Below are positions 54,138-63,060 of a stretch of DNA of 64,000 bases, piece by piece; within the stretch, counting starts at the first letter, position 1; each line of letters opens with the position of its first letter. Source of the DNA: DIGJ01 sp041821315 (lineage in GTDB: Bacteria; Bacillota; Clostridia; Lachnospirales; Lachnospiraceae); the NCBI GenBank assembly GCA_041821315.1, contig JBGUEO010000007.1, positions 80,899-144,898 on the forward strand, read 5' to 3'. Both the position numbers and the translations under genes were made by a program. The notes beneath the pieces are model-generated. The model had not been told where the DNA came from, ran no database searches, and saw only the letters and a list, made by a program, of their open reading frames with translations.

Positions 54138-57100
54138 GTGAAAAAAACAGTTTCAAAAATTGTAAGAACCATTATCCTTGTAATGTTACTTTTTATGGCA
54201 GCTACTAGTACATGCTATGCAGAGGTTAATATTGAAGAACTTCAAGGACGTTTAAATGTAATGTCACAGCAACAGATTAACCAAGTTAACAATCCGAAAT
54301 ATGCCGAAAGAAATAATGTGGTGGAAACGATAGATCCAATTACTGGGAATTTAATTCTTAAACAAAACGATTTGTCTTTAACAGGAAAGGATGGGTTGGA
54401 TCTTGATATCACAAGAATATATAACTCATCTCAAGGTGAATACGAAAATGGGGTCAATATAACTACAAAAGTGCGTACAGAGTCCTATCATGATGCTGGA
54501 TGGAGGCTCGACGTTATACTTTATAATATAACGTCGGGAGCAACAACGCATAAAACGATTCCTCAAGGTAGTTACGATATGGCGGTGGAAGCTCTTGACT
54601 TTTTGGATGGTCGCGAAATTAATGGCTTCATATATGAGACATCAAAAATATGGTATGAAGATAAAATTATAACCGAGTATATAACCGATTATATCAAAAA
54701 TGATTACACAGACAAATATAGTTATAACAAAACAAGATACTTCCTTGGGGCAGGTTGGTCTTTGGGTTTCCCATCTGTTCAAATTATCAGAGAAGAATAT
54801 AATACCAGCATATATTTCCATGATGGTTCTGGAGCAGCGTATCGTGTCACGAATACTTCCGACATTGGAGAGAGCAATTTAGAGGGCTATCAGGGAAAAG
54901 ATGTAAAATTCTTATGGGATAATGGTTCTTATGTTAATACGGATGGTATTTCTTCAAGTTATAAATTTATTAATAGTGATCTGACCACGACATATTTTGG
55001 AAATGATGGTAGAATATTAGGAATAAAGGACAGATTAAATAATGAAATAAAATATAGGTATCAAAATGTCCCAATTTATGATAAATCCTTTCCACTGATC
55101 AGTCAGATTATAGATAGTGTTGGAAGATGTATCAATTTTTCCTATACAGGCGATAACATAGAACTTACTGTTAAGGCGCCGCATGAAGCAAATCCAATAA
55201 AAATAGTCTATGGAAGAAAATTCTTAGAGCAATCCGTTAATAGGAATGGAACAGTTGAAAAATACCAATACCCGACACTTGATTATGTGATGGATCCAAA
55301 GGGAATAAAAACATATTACGAAAGATATCGTTCGAATAATGCATATCCAATGGATAGCTTTTCCTACACCTCGAAAGACATAGTTGGTAAAAATACAAAA
55401 GAAAAATACTTGTTGGGTGGAGTCATATATCCAGGTTCCAAGACGTTGTATCAGTATGAACAAGTGACCAGGAATCTTGATACAGATGGAGCTGCCTATG
55501 CTTATCGGGTGAGGGAAAGACATGATGAAATACAGAGAAAATCCTCTGGTTCCAATACATGGGTTTGGCTAAAGAATAATGAAATGAATTATACATATAT
55601 TGGAGATTGTTCTGGATACCCCACATATACTTCGGAAGAGAGCATGTATAAGTCCAATACGTATCAGTTCGATTTCGTGGAATCTGCATCCGATGGGCTA
55701 AAAACAAAAACATCATTTAATGGTAAAAAACAGTTAACCCAGATTGAAACAACAGCAAGTAATAATGAAAAGCAGCTAGTCAAGAATCTTGAATTCGATA
55801 AAACGTATGATTATCTTCCAACGAAAAAAGAATATTCAGAATATACTGCAAATGGGGCCTTGGCGCACACTTATTATAGTGGAATGACATATACACCATG
55901 GGGTGGAATCGCTTCAGAGACCAATGAGATAACAGCAGAGCAGTATAATAATGCGGCTACAAAAAGCAAATATACGACTACGTATCATTATGACAATCCT
56001 ACTTTTCAGTATTTTCTTACGAAAACACAATGGTATCAGAGTGATGCGGTAGCATTAAGTGAGTCGTATAGTTATAATTCGCAGGGAAGACTTTCGAGCT
56101 ATACCAATGCAAAAGGAGAAGTGACCAACTTTAATTATTATACGAAATCTAATACCGTAGTTGAAGAACAAAGCATACAGCTTGAGAATGGAAAAGTAGC
56201 AAAGACGAAGTCGATATATGGAAGTGAAACAGGATATGCTTATCCAAAGGAGATAATAAGTACGTATACAAATAATCAAGGGGCGATAACTTCTGTTAAT
56301 ACAAAATATACCTACAATATGCTCCTAGGTCTTGTTTTAACGGAAACTGATAATGAAAATAAGACGACCTCTTATTCGTACGATATCTATGGGAGGGTTA
56401 CTCAGGTCAAGCAACCAGATTATACTAATAGTTACGGTGACACCTATGGGGTAAAACAAGAATATTCCTATTCTGATGGGTATAACTGGAACTATCATGA
56501 TGACGATTATGACGGCATTAACGGAACAACTGTCAATATGTGTACCGAATATGTTGATAAAGCAAAAAATACCTCATCTTATTATAACCAGTATAGTGTA
56601 CTTTATGATGATTATGGAGACCTTAGGTTGGAAATGAACCGTTTAGCTGGAAGTTCAACTGGAGTCATACAATCAAAGTATTATTATGATGCCATGCAAC
56701 GAGTTATTTTATCCATTGATGCAACTGGTAATACTGTAAGTCAGTCTTATGATCCATGGGGAAATGTAGGCGAAGTGAGCGATGCTTCGGGTAATCTATA
56801 TATAACTGGCTATGATGTCATGAGTAACAAAGCCACAAGCTACTTTGTAGCAAAAAATAATATTTCAGCCTATAGAGCGAATACGTCAGCCAATACTTAT
56901 AAAGAAAATTACTTGGAAGTAAGCTATGATCAGTTCGATAGACCAATTCAAAGAAAAGTATTCGAGAAATGGCCAACACAGAGTGGCGAACTTTCAGAAG
57001 AATATAGCTATGATATAGTAGGAAATCTAATTAGCTATACGGATCCTAAAAAAAATAGAAATGCAGACGGCGCAACCGTAACATACCAGTATGATTCATT

Positions 57101-59159
57101 AAATCGAATCATTGGTGTTAAGAATGCTGAGAATTATATGACCAATGTATGCTACACTATTTTGGGTGATATTGCATCCGTTACCCTTAGTTCAGGTAGT
57201 GATTCCACGAATGTATACACAAAGTCATATGATGAACTTGGCAATAATATCAGTAAAAATCAGAATAAGAATCTTGAGACGAGTTATTCGTATAATAACA
57301 TCGGGCTAAATACCAAAACTGTGGATCGAAACAAAAATGTAGAGATGTTATCTTATGACCGACTGAATCAATTAATGGAGCGTATCAAGACTAATTCGGA
57401 TGGCACCAAGAGCATCGGTTATAAGTATTGCTATACCAATCCGTTTGGATATTCCAATGTTCAACTATATCATAATGGTACCTTAATAAATCAAGAACTA
57501 TACAACTATGATTCGAACGGTCAAGTTACATACCGTAGTAATCTGACAAATTATATCAACTCAAGTTTGGAATTTCAATATGATACTGCAGGAAGGTTGC
57601 TTCGTGTAGGAACTGGCGTTCGAGGCCAAAATAACTTTTACACCAGTTATAAATATACAAATGAAAAGTTGACACAAGTACAAACAAACGGTCAGCAAAG
57701 TAGCAGCACTGTAGCCAGAGATAATGCAACTTATGAATACTACCCAGATGGGAAGCTCAAGAAAATAACTTATCCACAGCTCAATGATAACTCTTATCTG
57801 ACAACAGAATATTCCTATAACCCGATCGGAAGAATGACTTCCCTAGTAAATAAAAAGGGCAGCGAAGTGCTATCTCAGTTCCATTATTCCTATGATGCCA
57901 ATGGAAATATAACATCGGTCTATGATGGGCAGAGCGAAAAGAGCTATGTTTATGACAAGCTGAACCAGTTAGTGGAAGTCCAAAACTGGAGTAGGAAGAA
58001 GGTAAATTATTATTATGACTATAGAGGTAACAGAGTTAGGGAAGTTGGTGGCGATTTCAATCTGGATCTGGATATTGATTATAGTTATGATCAGGAGAAT
58101 AAACTTAAAACAGTAACGAAAGATACATCTACTACAACAATGAGCTATTATGCAGATGGAATGCGAGCAAAGAAGGAGTCAAAAGCTGGCATGACGAATT
58201 ATATATATAATCTGTCTGGACAGCTGGTGGCAGAAGCGAAAAATTATGCTCTTGTAGAGTCGAACTATGTTTGGGGACCAGATCGTGTATTGGCCAAAAA
58301 AAACAATGAGGGAGAATACTATTATTTGTATAATGGGCATGGAGATGTCATACAAGTAGTTGACAGAAATGGTAATGTCGTTAATAATTATGAGTATGAT
58401 GAGTGGGGAAATATAGTATACAGTAAAGAGACTGTAAGCAATCCATTCAAATATGCGGGTGAAGTGTATGACGAAGAGACAGGGTTATATTATCTGAGAG
58501 CGAGGTATTATGATCCAAAGATGGGACGATTCATCAATGAGGATACATATGAAGGACAGATTAATGATGCTCTTTCCTTGAATGGATACTCCTATTGCAA
58601 TAATAATCCACTTATACATATAGATCCAAGTGGACATTATTTAACATCTATTGCTATTGAAGCTGTAAAAATTGCAGCTGTGGTAACTGTTGCATACGTT
58701 GCTTATCGTTATGCAACATCACCTGAGGTACGAAAATCGGCAAAAGAAATAGCAGTAGCGATAAAGAAAGGAGCAGCAGATAAAAAAAGGGCTTTGAATG
58801 AAGAGGCTAAAAATAAAAAGAAGTCAAAAAAAATATCTGATAAAAAAGACAAGGATGTAGGTAAGACTACGGGAGACTCTAAGACTGTAAATGATATTCT
58901 TAAAGGTGCTGAAGAGACAACAAGAAAAGTTGGAAAGGCTAGTAACTATGAAAAATCAGGTGGTTATAAACAAGCGTTGAAAGATTTTGATGATCTAGGA
59001 CCTGTAAGTAAGAAAAAAATAGAGACCCAATATGGTGATGGAATGTATGGAAAATTAAATGATGGAACATCAATTTCTGTAAGACCAGGAAGTAAAACGG
59101 GAGGTTCGACATTAGAAATTAAAATTCCAGGAAAAAAAATAATAAAAATACGATATTAA
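54138..59159 (+). CDS. RHS-repeat polymorphic toxin, secreted
   Basis: A 1673-aa RHS/YD-repeat protein. The GTG at 54138, 8 bp after GGAGG, gives a signal peptide (VKKTVSKIVRTIILVMLLFM, cut after CYA). The N-terminus has ETIDPITGNLILKQNDLSLT, the usual start of Firmicutes RHS shells; many YD repeats follow (YSYDIVGNLISYTDP, YDSLNRIIGVKN). The RHS core ends EETGLYYLRARYYDPKMGRF and NNNPLIHIDPSGH near residue 1500, the normal cleavage region. The last ~170 residues are the variable toxin: a hydrophobic helix, a Lys-rich linker and a compact end (YGDGMYGKLNDGTSISVRPG, then IKIPGKKIIKIRY). That end resembles small RHS-tail toxins of the presumed RNase type; activity not proven. The partner immunity gene follows 20 bp later. 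Confidence 0.88.
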   Translation: MKKTVSKIVRTIILVMLLFMAATSTCYAEVNIEELQGRLNVMSQQQINQVNNPKYAERNNVVETIDPITGNLILKQNDLSLTGKDGLDLDITRIYNSSQGEYENGVNITTKVRTESYHDAGWRLDVILYNITSGATTHKTIPQGSYDMAVEALDFLDGREINGFIYETSKIWYEDKIITEYITDYIKNDYTDKYSYNKTRYFLGAGWSLGFPSVQIIREEYNTSIYFHDGSGAAYRVTNTSDIGESNLEGYQGKDVKFLWDNGSYVNTDGISSSYKFINSDLTTTYFGNDGRILGIKDRLNNEIKYRYQNVPIYDKSFPLISQIIDSVGRCINFSYTGDNIELTVKAPHEANPIKIVYGRKFLEQSVNRNGTVEKYQYPTLDYVMDPKGIKTYYERYRSNNAYPMDSFSYTSKDIVGKNTKEKYLLGGVIYPGSKTLYQYEQVTRNLDTDGAAYAYRVRERHDEIQRKSSGSNTWVWLKNNEMNYTYIGDCSGYPTYTSEESMYKSNTYQFDFVESASDGLKTKTSFNGKKQLTQIETTASNNEKQLVKNLEFDKTYDYLPTKKEYSEYTANGALAHTYYSGMTYTPWGGIASETNEITAEQYNNAATKSKYTTTYHYDNPTFQYFLTKTQWYQSDAVALSESYSYNSQGRLSSYTNAKGEVTNFNYYTKSNTVVEEQSIQLENGKVAKTKSIYGSETGYAYPKEIISTYTNNQGAITSVNTKYTYNMLLGLVLTETDNENKTTSYSYDIYGRVTQVKQPDYTNSYGDTYGVKQEYSYSDGYNWNYHDDDYDGINGTTVNMCTEYVDKAKNTSSYYNQYSVLYDDYGDLRLEMNRLAGSSTGVIQSKYYYDAMQRVILSIDATGNTVSQSYDPWGNVGEVSDASGNLYITGYDVMSNKATSYFVAKNNISAYRANTSANTYKENYLEVSYDQFDRPIQRKVFEKWPTQSGELSEEYSYDIVGNLISYTDPKKNRNADGATVTYQYDSLNRIIGVKNAENYMTNVCYTILGDIASVTLSSGSDSTNVYTKSYDELGNNISKNQNKNLETSYSYNNIGLNTKTVDRNKNVEMLSYDRLNQLMERIKTNSDGTKSIGYKYCYTNPFGYSNVQLYHNGTLINQELYNYDSNGQVTYRSNLTNYINSSLEFQYDTAGRLLRVGTGVRGQNNFYTSYKYTNEKLTQVQTNGQQSSSTVARDNATYEYYPDGKLKKITYPQLNDNSYLTTEYSYNPIGRMTSLVNKKGSEVLSQFHYSYDANGNITSVYDGQSEKSYVYDKLNQLVEVQNWSRKKVNYYYDYRGNRVREVGGDFNLDLDIDYSYDQENKLKTVTKDTSTTTMSYYADGMRAKKESKAGMTNYIYNLSGQLVAEAKNYALVESNYVWGPDRVLAKKNNEGEYYYLYNGHGDVIQVVDRNGNVVNNYEYDEWGNIVYSKETVSNPFKYAGEVYDEETGLYYLRARYYDPKMGRFINEDTYEGQINDALSLNGYSYCNNNPLIHIDPSGHYLTSIAIEAVKIAAVVTVAYVAYRYATSPEVRKSAKEIAVAIKKGAADKKRALNEEAKNKKKSKKISDKKDKDVGKTTGDSKTVNDILKGAEETTRKVGKASNYEKSGGYKQALKDFDDLGPVSKKKIETQYGDGMYGKLNDGTSISVRPGSKTGGSTLEIKIPGKKIIKIRY

Positions 59160-59179
59160 TTAGAAAGAGTGATTAGATA

Positions 59180-59578
59180 ATGGAAAAATGGATGAATTAT
59201 GATGGAGGGAAAATTCCACTAGGAAATTATGAGGTAATTGAAACTATTCAGAATTGTGATGGAACAACAATTAAATTACAAAGTGAATTACATAATATAA
59301 TTTTGGAATTTGAGTTTGTAGATTCAATAAGAATAACTGATGAAGGGAGAAGGATTAAGACATATAATGAAATTCCAGATATACAAAAATATAGAGAGAA
59401 TTTCTATGGAGTGCCTTTATTTAAAGTAGAAAATTCTGAATATTGTAATTGGTTAGTACAAGAAAGTGCAGGTATTTATACTGAATTTCAACATTATGTT
59501 ATTATAACAATGAATGATATAGTTGATGTAATATCTGATATACCACCAAAAATTTCAGTTAGAAATTTTCAAGTGTAA
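59180..59578 (+). CDS. Probable immunity protein for the RHS toxin
   Basis: A 132-aa cytoplasmic acidic protein without signal peptide, directly after the toxin gene and in the same transcript. It has an all-beta, mixed character (EVIETIQNCDGTTIKLQSEL, later ESAGIYTEFQHYVIITMNDI). No family recognised with confidence. The position, size and lack of export signal are typical of immunity genes to polymorphic toxins. It is the last intact gene before the IS debris, which begins ~10 bp after its stop. Confidence 0.65.
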   Translation: MEKWMNYDGGKIPLGNYEVIETIQNCDGTTIKLQSELHNIILEFEFVDSIRITDEGRRIKTYNEIPDIQKYRENFYGVPLFKVENSEYCNWLVQESAGIYTEFQHYVIITMNDIVDVISDIPPKISVRNFQV

Positions 59579-59903
59579 TAGCATAACAAATTTCAACTTT
59601 TTTGGAACTGGCACGTTCAAACATGGTATCATCAATAATTAACACATTTACACGCTCATTGTCTGTAAGATCAGTAATTTCTTCAGTGGCAATCTTTACG
59701 GCAAGTAAAGATGTAAAACGTATCCAGTTAATGTGTGATGCATTTAGGAAATGATATGATGTATCTTTTGAAAAGAGCTTGTTTTTCTTGTTCAACCGCA
59801 TGTTCATATACATGGAGTGATTTTCAAAAATCAGACAAAAAAGGTATTGAAAAATTATGATAACAGAAATGCCTTTGCTTTTATATGTATTCGCTGCTTT
59901 CAA
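59559..59903 (-). pseudogene. IS4-type transposase fragment
   Basis: A 114-codon frame with the IS4-family N-terminal pattern (SYHFLNASHINWIRFTSLLA) and the first catalytic-region stretch ERVNVLIIDDTMFERASSKK, after which homology stops near 59595. Upstream the same frame has a stop, so the start is also lost. It is a dead remnant whose cut end abuts the immunity gene. Confidence 0.75.
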
Positions 59904-59997
59904 AAGTGTGTGAAGAAAAGTCTGTAACTACTGGTCTTCTATGATAATAATTGAGCTGAAGTTCATTGTTGAGCTTTCAGCTCTCTTTATATATAAC
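59904..59997. other. Short junction between IS4 and IS66 remnants
   Basis: About 95 bp with no gene; GAGCTGAA...TTCAGCTC forms a small inverted repeat at about 59953-59982. It may be part of either IS end. Confidence 0.3.
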
Positions 59998-60673
59998 GTA
60001 AGCGCCTAATATACCCTCGTCGTTTAGTAAACGCTCCATAGTGGGTACCTCTACAAAGCTAGCCGCTCTTTTGAGCGGCTCATGTTTTTAGTATCTTTCT
60101 GCAGTTGGCTGGAAGTTTATCCGACCAAGGAAGCAGATCTTCGCAGAAGCTCTGATCTTTTTCATCCAGATGTTTCGGAATCTCTGTCAAAAGATACTCA
60201 AAATAATCATAAGGTTTCAGATTATTCGCTTTTGCTGTCTCAGCTATGCTGTAAATAATGGCGCTGGATTCTGCTCCTGCGATTGTATCAATCATCATCC
60301 AGTTCTTTTTTCCTACACAGAAAGATTTGATTGATTGCTCCGCAGAATTATTATCCATTGGAACTTCTCCATCTTCAAGGAACACTCTGAGGTATTTTTC
60401 TTGATTGATAGAATAGGTAAAACCATTGTGGGTTTTTCCTTTGGTCGGAACTTTGCTTACATTCGCTTTTACCCATGCGAAATAAGCATCAACCAAGGGT
60501 TTTACCGTCAGCTGACGATGTTCGAATCGTTCTTCCTTCGTCCTATCACAGAGCTTTTTTTCCTCTCTGTAAATAGCCTGGATCTGTTTCAATGCAAGAT
60601 AGGCGAGTGCACATTTTCGACTTGCAGCTGGCAAAGCCTTAACCGCTTCATCAAATCTGCGTCTCGCATGAGC
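59998..60673 (-). mobile_element. IS66-family remnant, interrupted by the RIT element
   Basis: The left end GTAAGCGCC at 59998 is the typical IS66 terminal inverted repeat start. The enclosed transposase frame runs on the minus strand up to about 60673, where IS66 similarity stops abruptly inside the AHARRRF motif. An 8-bp hairpin AGCCGCTC/GAGCGGCT at 60061-60080 closes the transposase gene. Only the transposase C-terminal third and one IS end remain in the window. Confidence 0.75.
60080..60673 (-). pseudogene. IS66 transposase (TnpC) C-terminal fragment
   Basis: About 195 codons. AHARRRFDEAVKALP is the segment after the IS66 catalytic core's first Asp region, and KYLRVFLEDGEVPMDNNSAE with the following QSIKSFCVGKKNW is the highly conserved catalytic Glu region. 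The C-terminal domain has AKANNLKPYDYFEYLLTEIP. The N-terminal two thirds are missing because the RIT element begins here, so it cannot encode a working enzyme. Confidence 0.85.
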
Positions 60674-60789
60674 CTTATCCGAGAACTTAGATAAGGCTCA
60701 TTATCTTAGAAGTATGATTATCCAAGAGAAATTACTTAGAGCCGCCTGAGTGGCGAATCTAATGATATACTTCTCGGATAAATGTATTC

Positions 60790-60834
60790 TCCTTTAGAAT
60801 AGAAAAGTAAACATTTCTTTTCTATTCTAAAGGA
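60790..60834 (+). promoter_or_regulatory. 18-bp perfect hairpin covering the ribosome site of the first recombinase
   Basis: TCCTTTAGAATAGAAAAG pairs perfectly with CTTTTCTATTCTAAAGGA around a 9-nt loop. The right arm runs into the AGGAGG ribosome site of the gene at 60845. A transcript starting upstream of the element would fold here and hide the ribosome site, as known for many insertion sequences that block read-through expression. Confidence 0.7.
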
Positions 60835-60844
60835 GGAAAATACA

Positions 60845-62080
60845 ATGACAATTGAAGAAATTCAGAACAGATCTTATCGACACCTGCTAATAAGTTTTCT
60901 AATGGATTTAGAGAGCAGAGATTACGGTAAACTTACCCTTGATAACTATCGTAGGACTTTATGCAAAATTGATGGATACATGCATAATGAAGGAATTGTT
61001 GCATACACGCCCATAGTTGGTAGAGGATACTATGCATACTATGCAAAGACACATCATATAAAAAAGTCTCGGCAGAAATCAATGGAAACTGCTATTCGAA
61101 GACTTAATGACTATTATGATGGTAGAGCTTATAGACCGCAACATACTAAGGAGCAAATGTTAATACCCAAAGCATTTGAGGCACATGTTAATTCATTTTT
61201 ATACAAGTGCAAGGAAGCAGGTAATAAGTCAAATACAATCTATGCAAAGCAAAGATTCGTAGTTAAGTTTCTAGAGGATTGCATTTCTAACGGATGCAAT
61301 GATGTTAATTCAATTAATCCACCTATCGTCTGTCAGACATGTATTATGACAGAAAATAAGGACAGCTGGGCCGTGGTAAGAGATTTTCTTCGATTTCTAG
61401 CTAAAACTGGTGCCACTGAAACAGATTTATCTACCTTTGTTCCGTATTACAAGCATAAGTTCAATATCCCAGTGACTTATAGTGAAGAAGAAATACACCG
61501 ATTTGAAGAAGCAATTGACCAGTCTACAGACATTGGGAAAAGAGACTATGCAATGATGTTATTAGCAACAAGGCTGGGTATCCGTTCAGGTGACATTGTC
61601 CTGATGACTATGGAAAACATAGATTTCAATCACGATAAGATATGTTTTTCTCAACAAAAAACCGGAGAGATACTCCAGCTTCCGATGTTGCCAGATATAA
61701 AAACTGCATTTATGGATTATATTACCAATGCCAGACCTGCCACTAAGGATAAAGTTATATTTATCAGGCATAATGCACCTTACCAGGGAATAACCACCTC
61801 TGTACTGCGATTTATAGCTGCAAAGTATTTTCATAAGGCAGGAATTGATACTACAGCCAAGAAACATGGACCACATGTATTTAGATCATCATTGGCCAGT
61901 TCCATGATTAATGGAGATATTCCATATGAGACTGTACGGAAAGTTTTGGGACATTCTGATCCGGATGCCATAAAACATTATGCAAAACTGGATATAGAGA
62001 AACTTCGTGAGTGCGCTATTGAGGTTCCAGAACCAACAGGGACATTCCTGGCATTCCTGAATGGAGGGTGCACTGCATGA
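60845..62080 (+). CDS. Tyrosine recombinase, first of RIT trio
   Basis: A 411-aa phage-integrase-family recombinase. An N-terminal SAM-like core-binding domain occupies about residues 10-190. The catalytic domain has the first Arg in TRLGIRSGDIVLM, the HxxR of GPHVFRSSLASS and the LGHSDPDAIKHYAKL end, containing the second His and the Tyr nucleophile. It overlaps the second recombinase by 13 bp. In RIT elements all three enzymes are thought to act together in moving the element. Confidence 0.9.
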   Translation: MTIEEIQNRSYRHLLISFLMDLESRDYGKLTLDNYRRTLCKIDGYMHNEGIVAYTPIVGRGYYAYYAKTHHIKKSRQKSMETAIRRLNDYYDGRAYRPQHTKEQMLIPKAFEAHVNSFLYKCKEAGNKSNTIYAKQRFVVKFLEDCISNGCNDVNSINPPIVCQTCIMTENKDSWAVVRDFLRFLAKTGATETDLSTFVPYYKHKFNIPVTYSEEEIHRFEEAIDQSTDIGKRDYAMMLLATRLGIRSGDIVLMTMENIDFNHDKICFSQQKTGEILQLPMLPDIKTAFMDYITNARPATKDKVIFIRHNAPYQGITTSVLRFIAAKYFHKAGIDTTAKKHGPHVFRSSLASSMINGDIPYETVRKVLGHSDPDAIKHYAKLDIEKLRECAIEVPEPTGTFLAFLNGGCTA

Positions 62081-63060
62081 TAGAGTTTAACAGTGTTCTA
62101 AAGGACGAGTTTTTTCAATTCCTTCAGTTGAGAATAGCAACCAAGAGCAAAAGTGCGTCAGACCATGACAGGCATACGTTGCAGCTTTTTGATACTTATC
62201 TCTGCGGCATTGGATGTAAAGATAAGAATCTGTCCGAGGAAGAGGTAACAGGATGGCTTACCTCACTAGAAGGCAAGAGTAGTTCGAAAGCTAACCAAGT
62301 GATTGTTATTAGGATTTTTCTGGAACAGTTGAACGGTTATGGCATACAACCGTATATTCCACCAATTCCCAAAGTTAATGAGGACTATATACCATATATT
62401 TTTTCAGATATAGAGTTGGTAGAAATTTTTACTCTGACAGATGGATTGAAAACAGGTCCCATCTTGAAGAACAAGTATATACATCTAGAGCTTCCGATGA
62501 TTATCAGATTAATGTATGGATGTGGACTTAGGATTGGTGAAACTCTTTTCTTACAGATGAAAGATGTAGATATGGGACTTGGTGTATTGACGTTAAGATA
62601 CACCAAAGGCGATAAACAGAGATTTGTTCCGATGCATTCATCGTTAACAGATATCCTAAAACACTACTGTATGGCAATGGGAATCATAGGAATGCCTGAT
62701 GCATATCTCTTTCCGGAATCATACTTTGACAAAGCTTTAAAAGTAGCTTCTGCAAGGCATAAGTTTGAGGCAATACTAAAACAAGCTAATATATCGCTTC
62801 CGGGAAGGAAGAAACATGAGAGAGGTCCCTGTTTACACTGTCTCAGGCATGTTTTTACATTCAAAGCTTTTCGTAATGCTGAAATGGGAGGCCGTAGGGT
62901 TGATGATCTTGTTCCATACCTTTCTATTTACCTTGGACATGACAGCCTCAGAGAGACAGAAAAGTATCTGAAGTTTAGCAGTGAGATGTTCCCAGAAGCA
63001 ATGGAACTGTTTGACGACTATACAACACAGATTTTTCCGGAGGTGAATTTCGATGAATGA
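62068..63060 (+). CDS. Tyrosine recombinase, second of RIT trio
   Basis: A 330-aa recombinase. The catalytic Arg lies in YGCGLRIGETLFLQMKDVDM, HxxR in CLHCLRHVFTFKAF, the second His in YLGHDSLRETEKY and the Tyr in its final KYLKF. It starts inside the end of the first recombinase gene and overlaps the third by 8 bp, so all three are translationally coupled. The insert before HCLRH (GRKKHERGP) is typical of the middle gene of RITs. Confidence 0.9.
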   Translation: MHCMIEFNSVLKDEFFQFLQLRIATKSKSASDHDRHTLQLFDTYLCGIGCKDKNLSEEEVTGWLTSLEGKSSSKANQVIVIRIFLEQLNGYGIQPYIPPIPKVNEDYIPYIFSDIELVEIFTLTDGLKTGPILKNKYIHLELPMIIRLMYGCGLRIGETLFLQMKDVDMGLGVLTLRYTKGDKQRFVPMHSSLTDILKHYCMAMGIIGMPDAYLFPESYFDKALKVASARHKFEAILKQANISLPGRKKHERGPCLHCLRHVFTFKAFRNAEMGGRRVDDLVPYLSIYLGHDSLRETEKYLKFSSEMFPEAMELFDDYTTQIFPEVNFDE

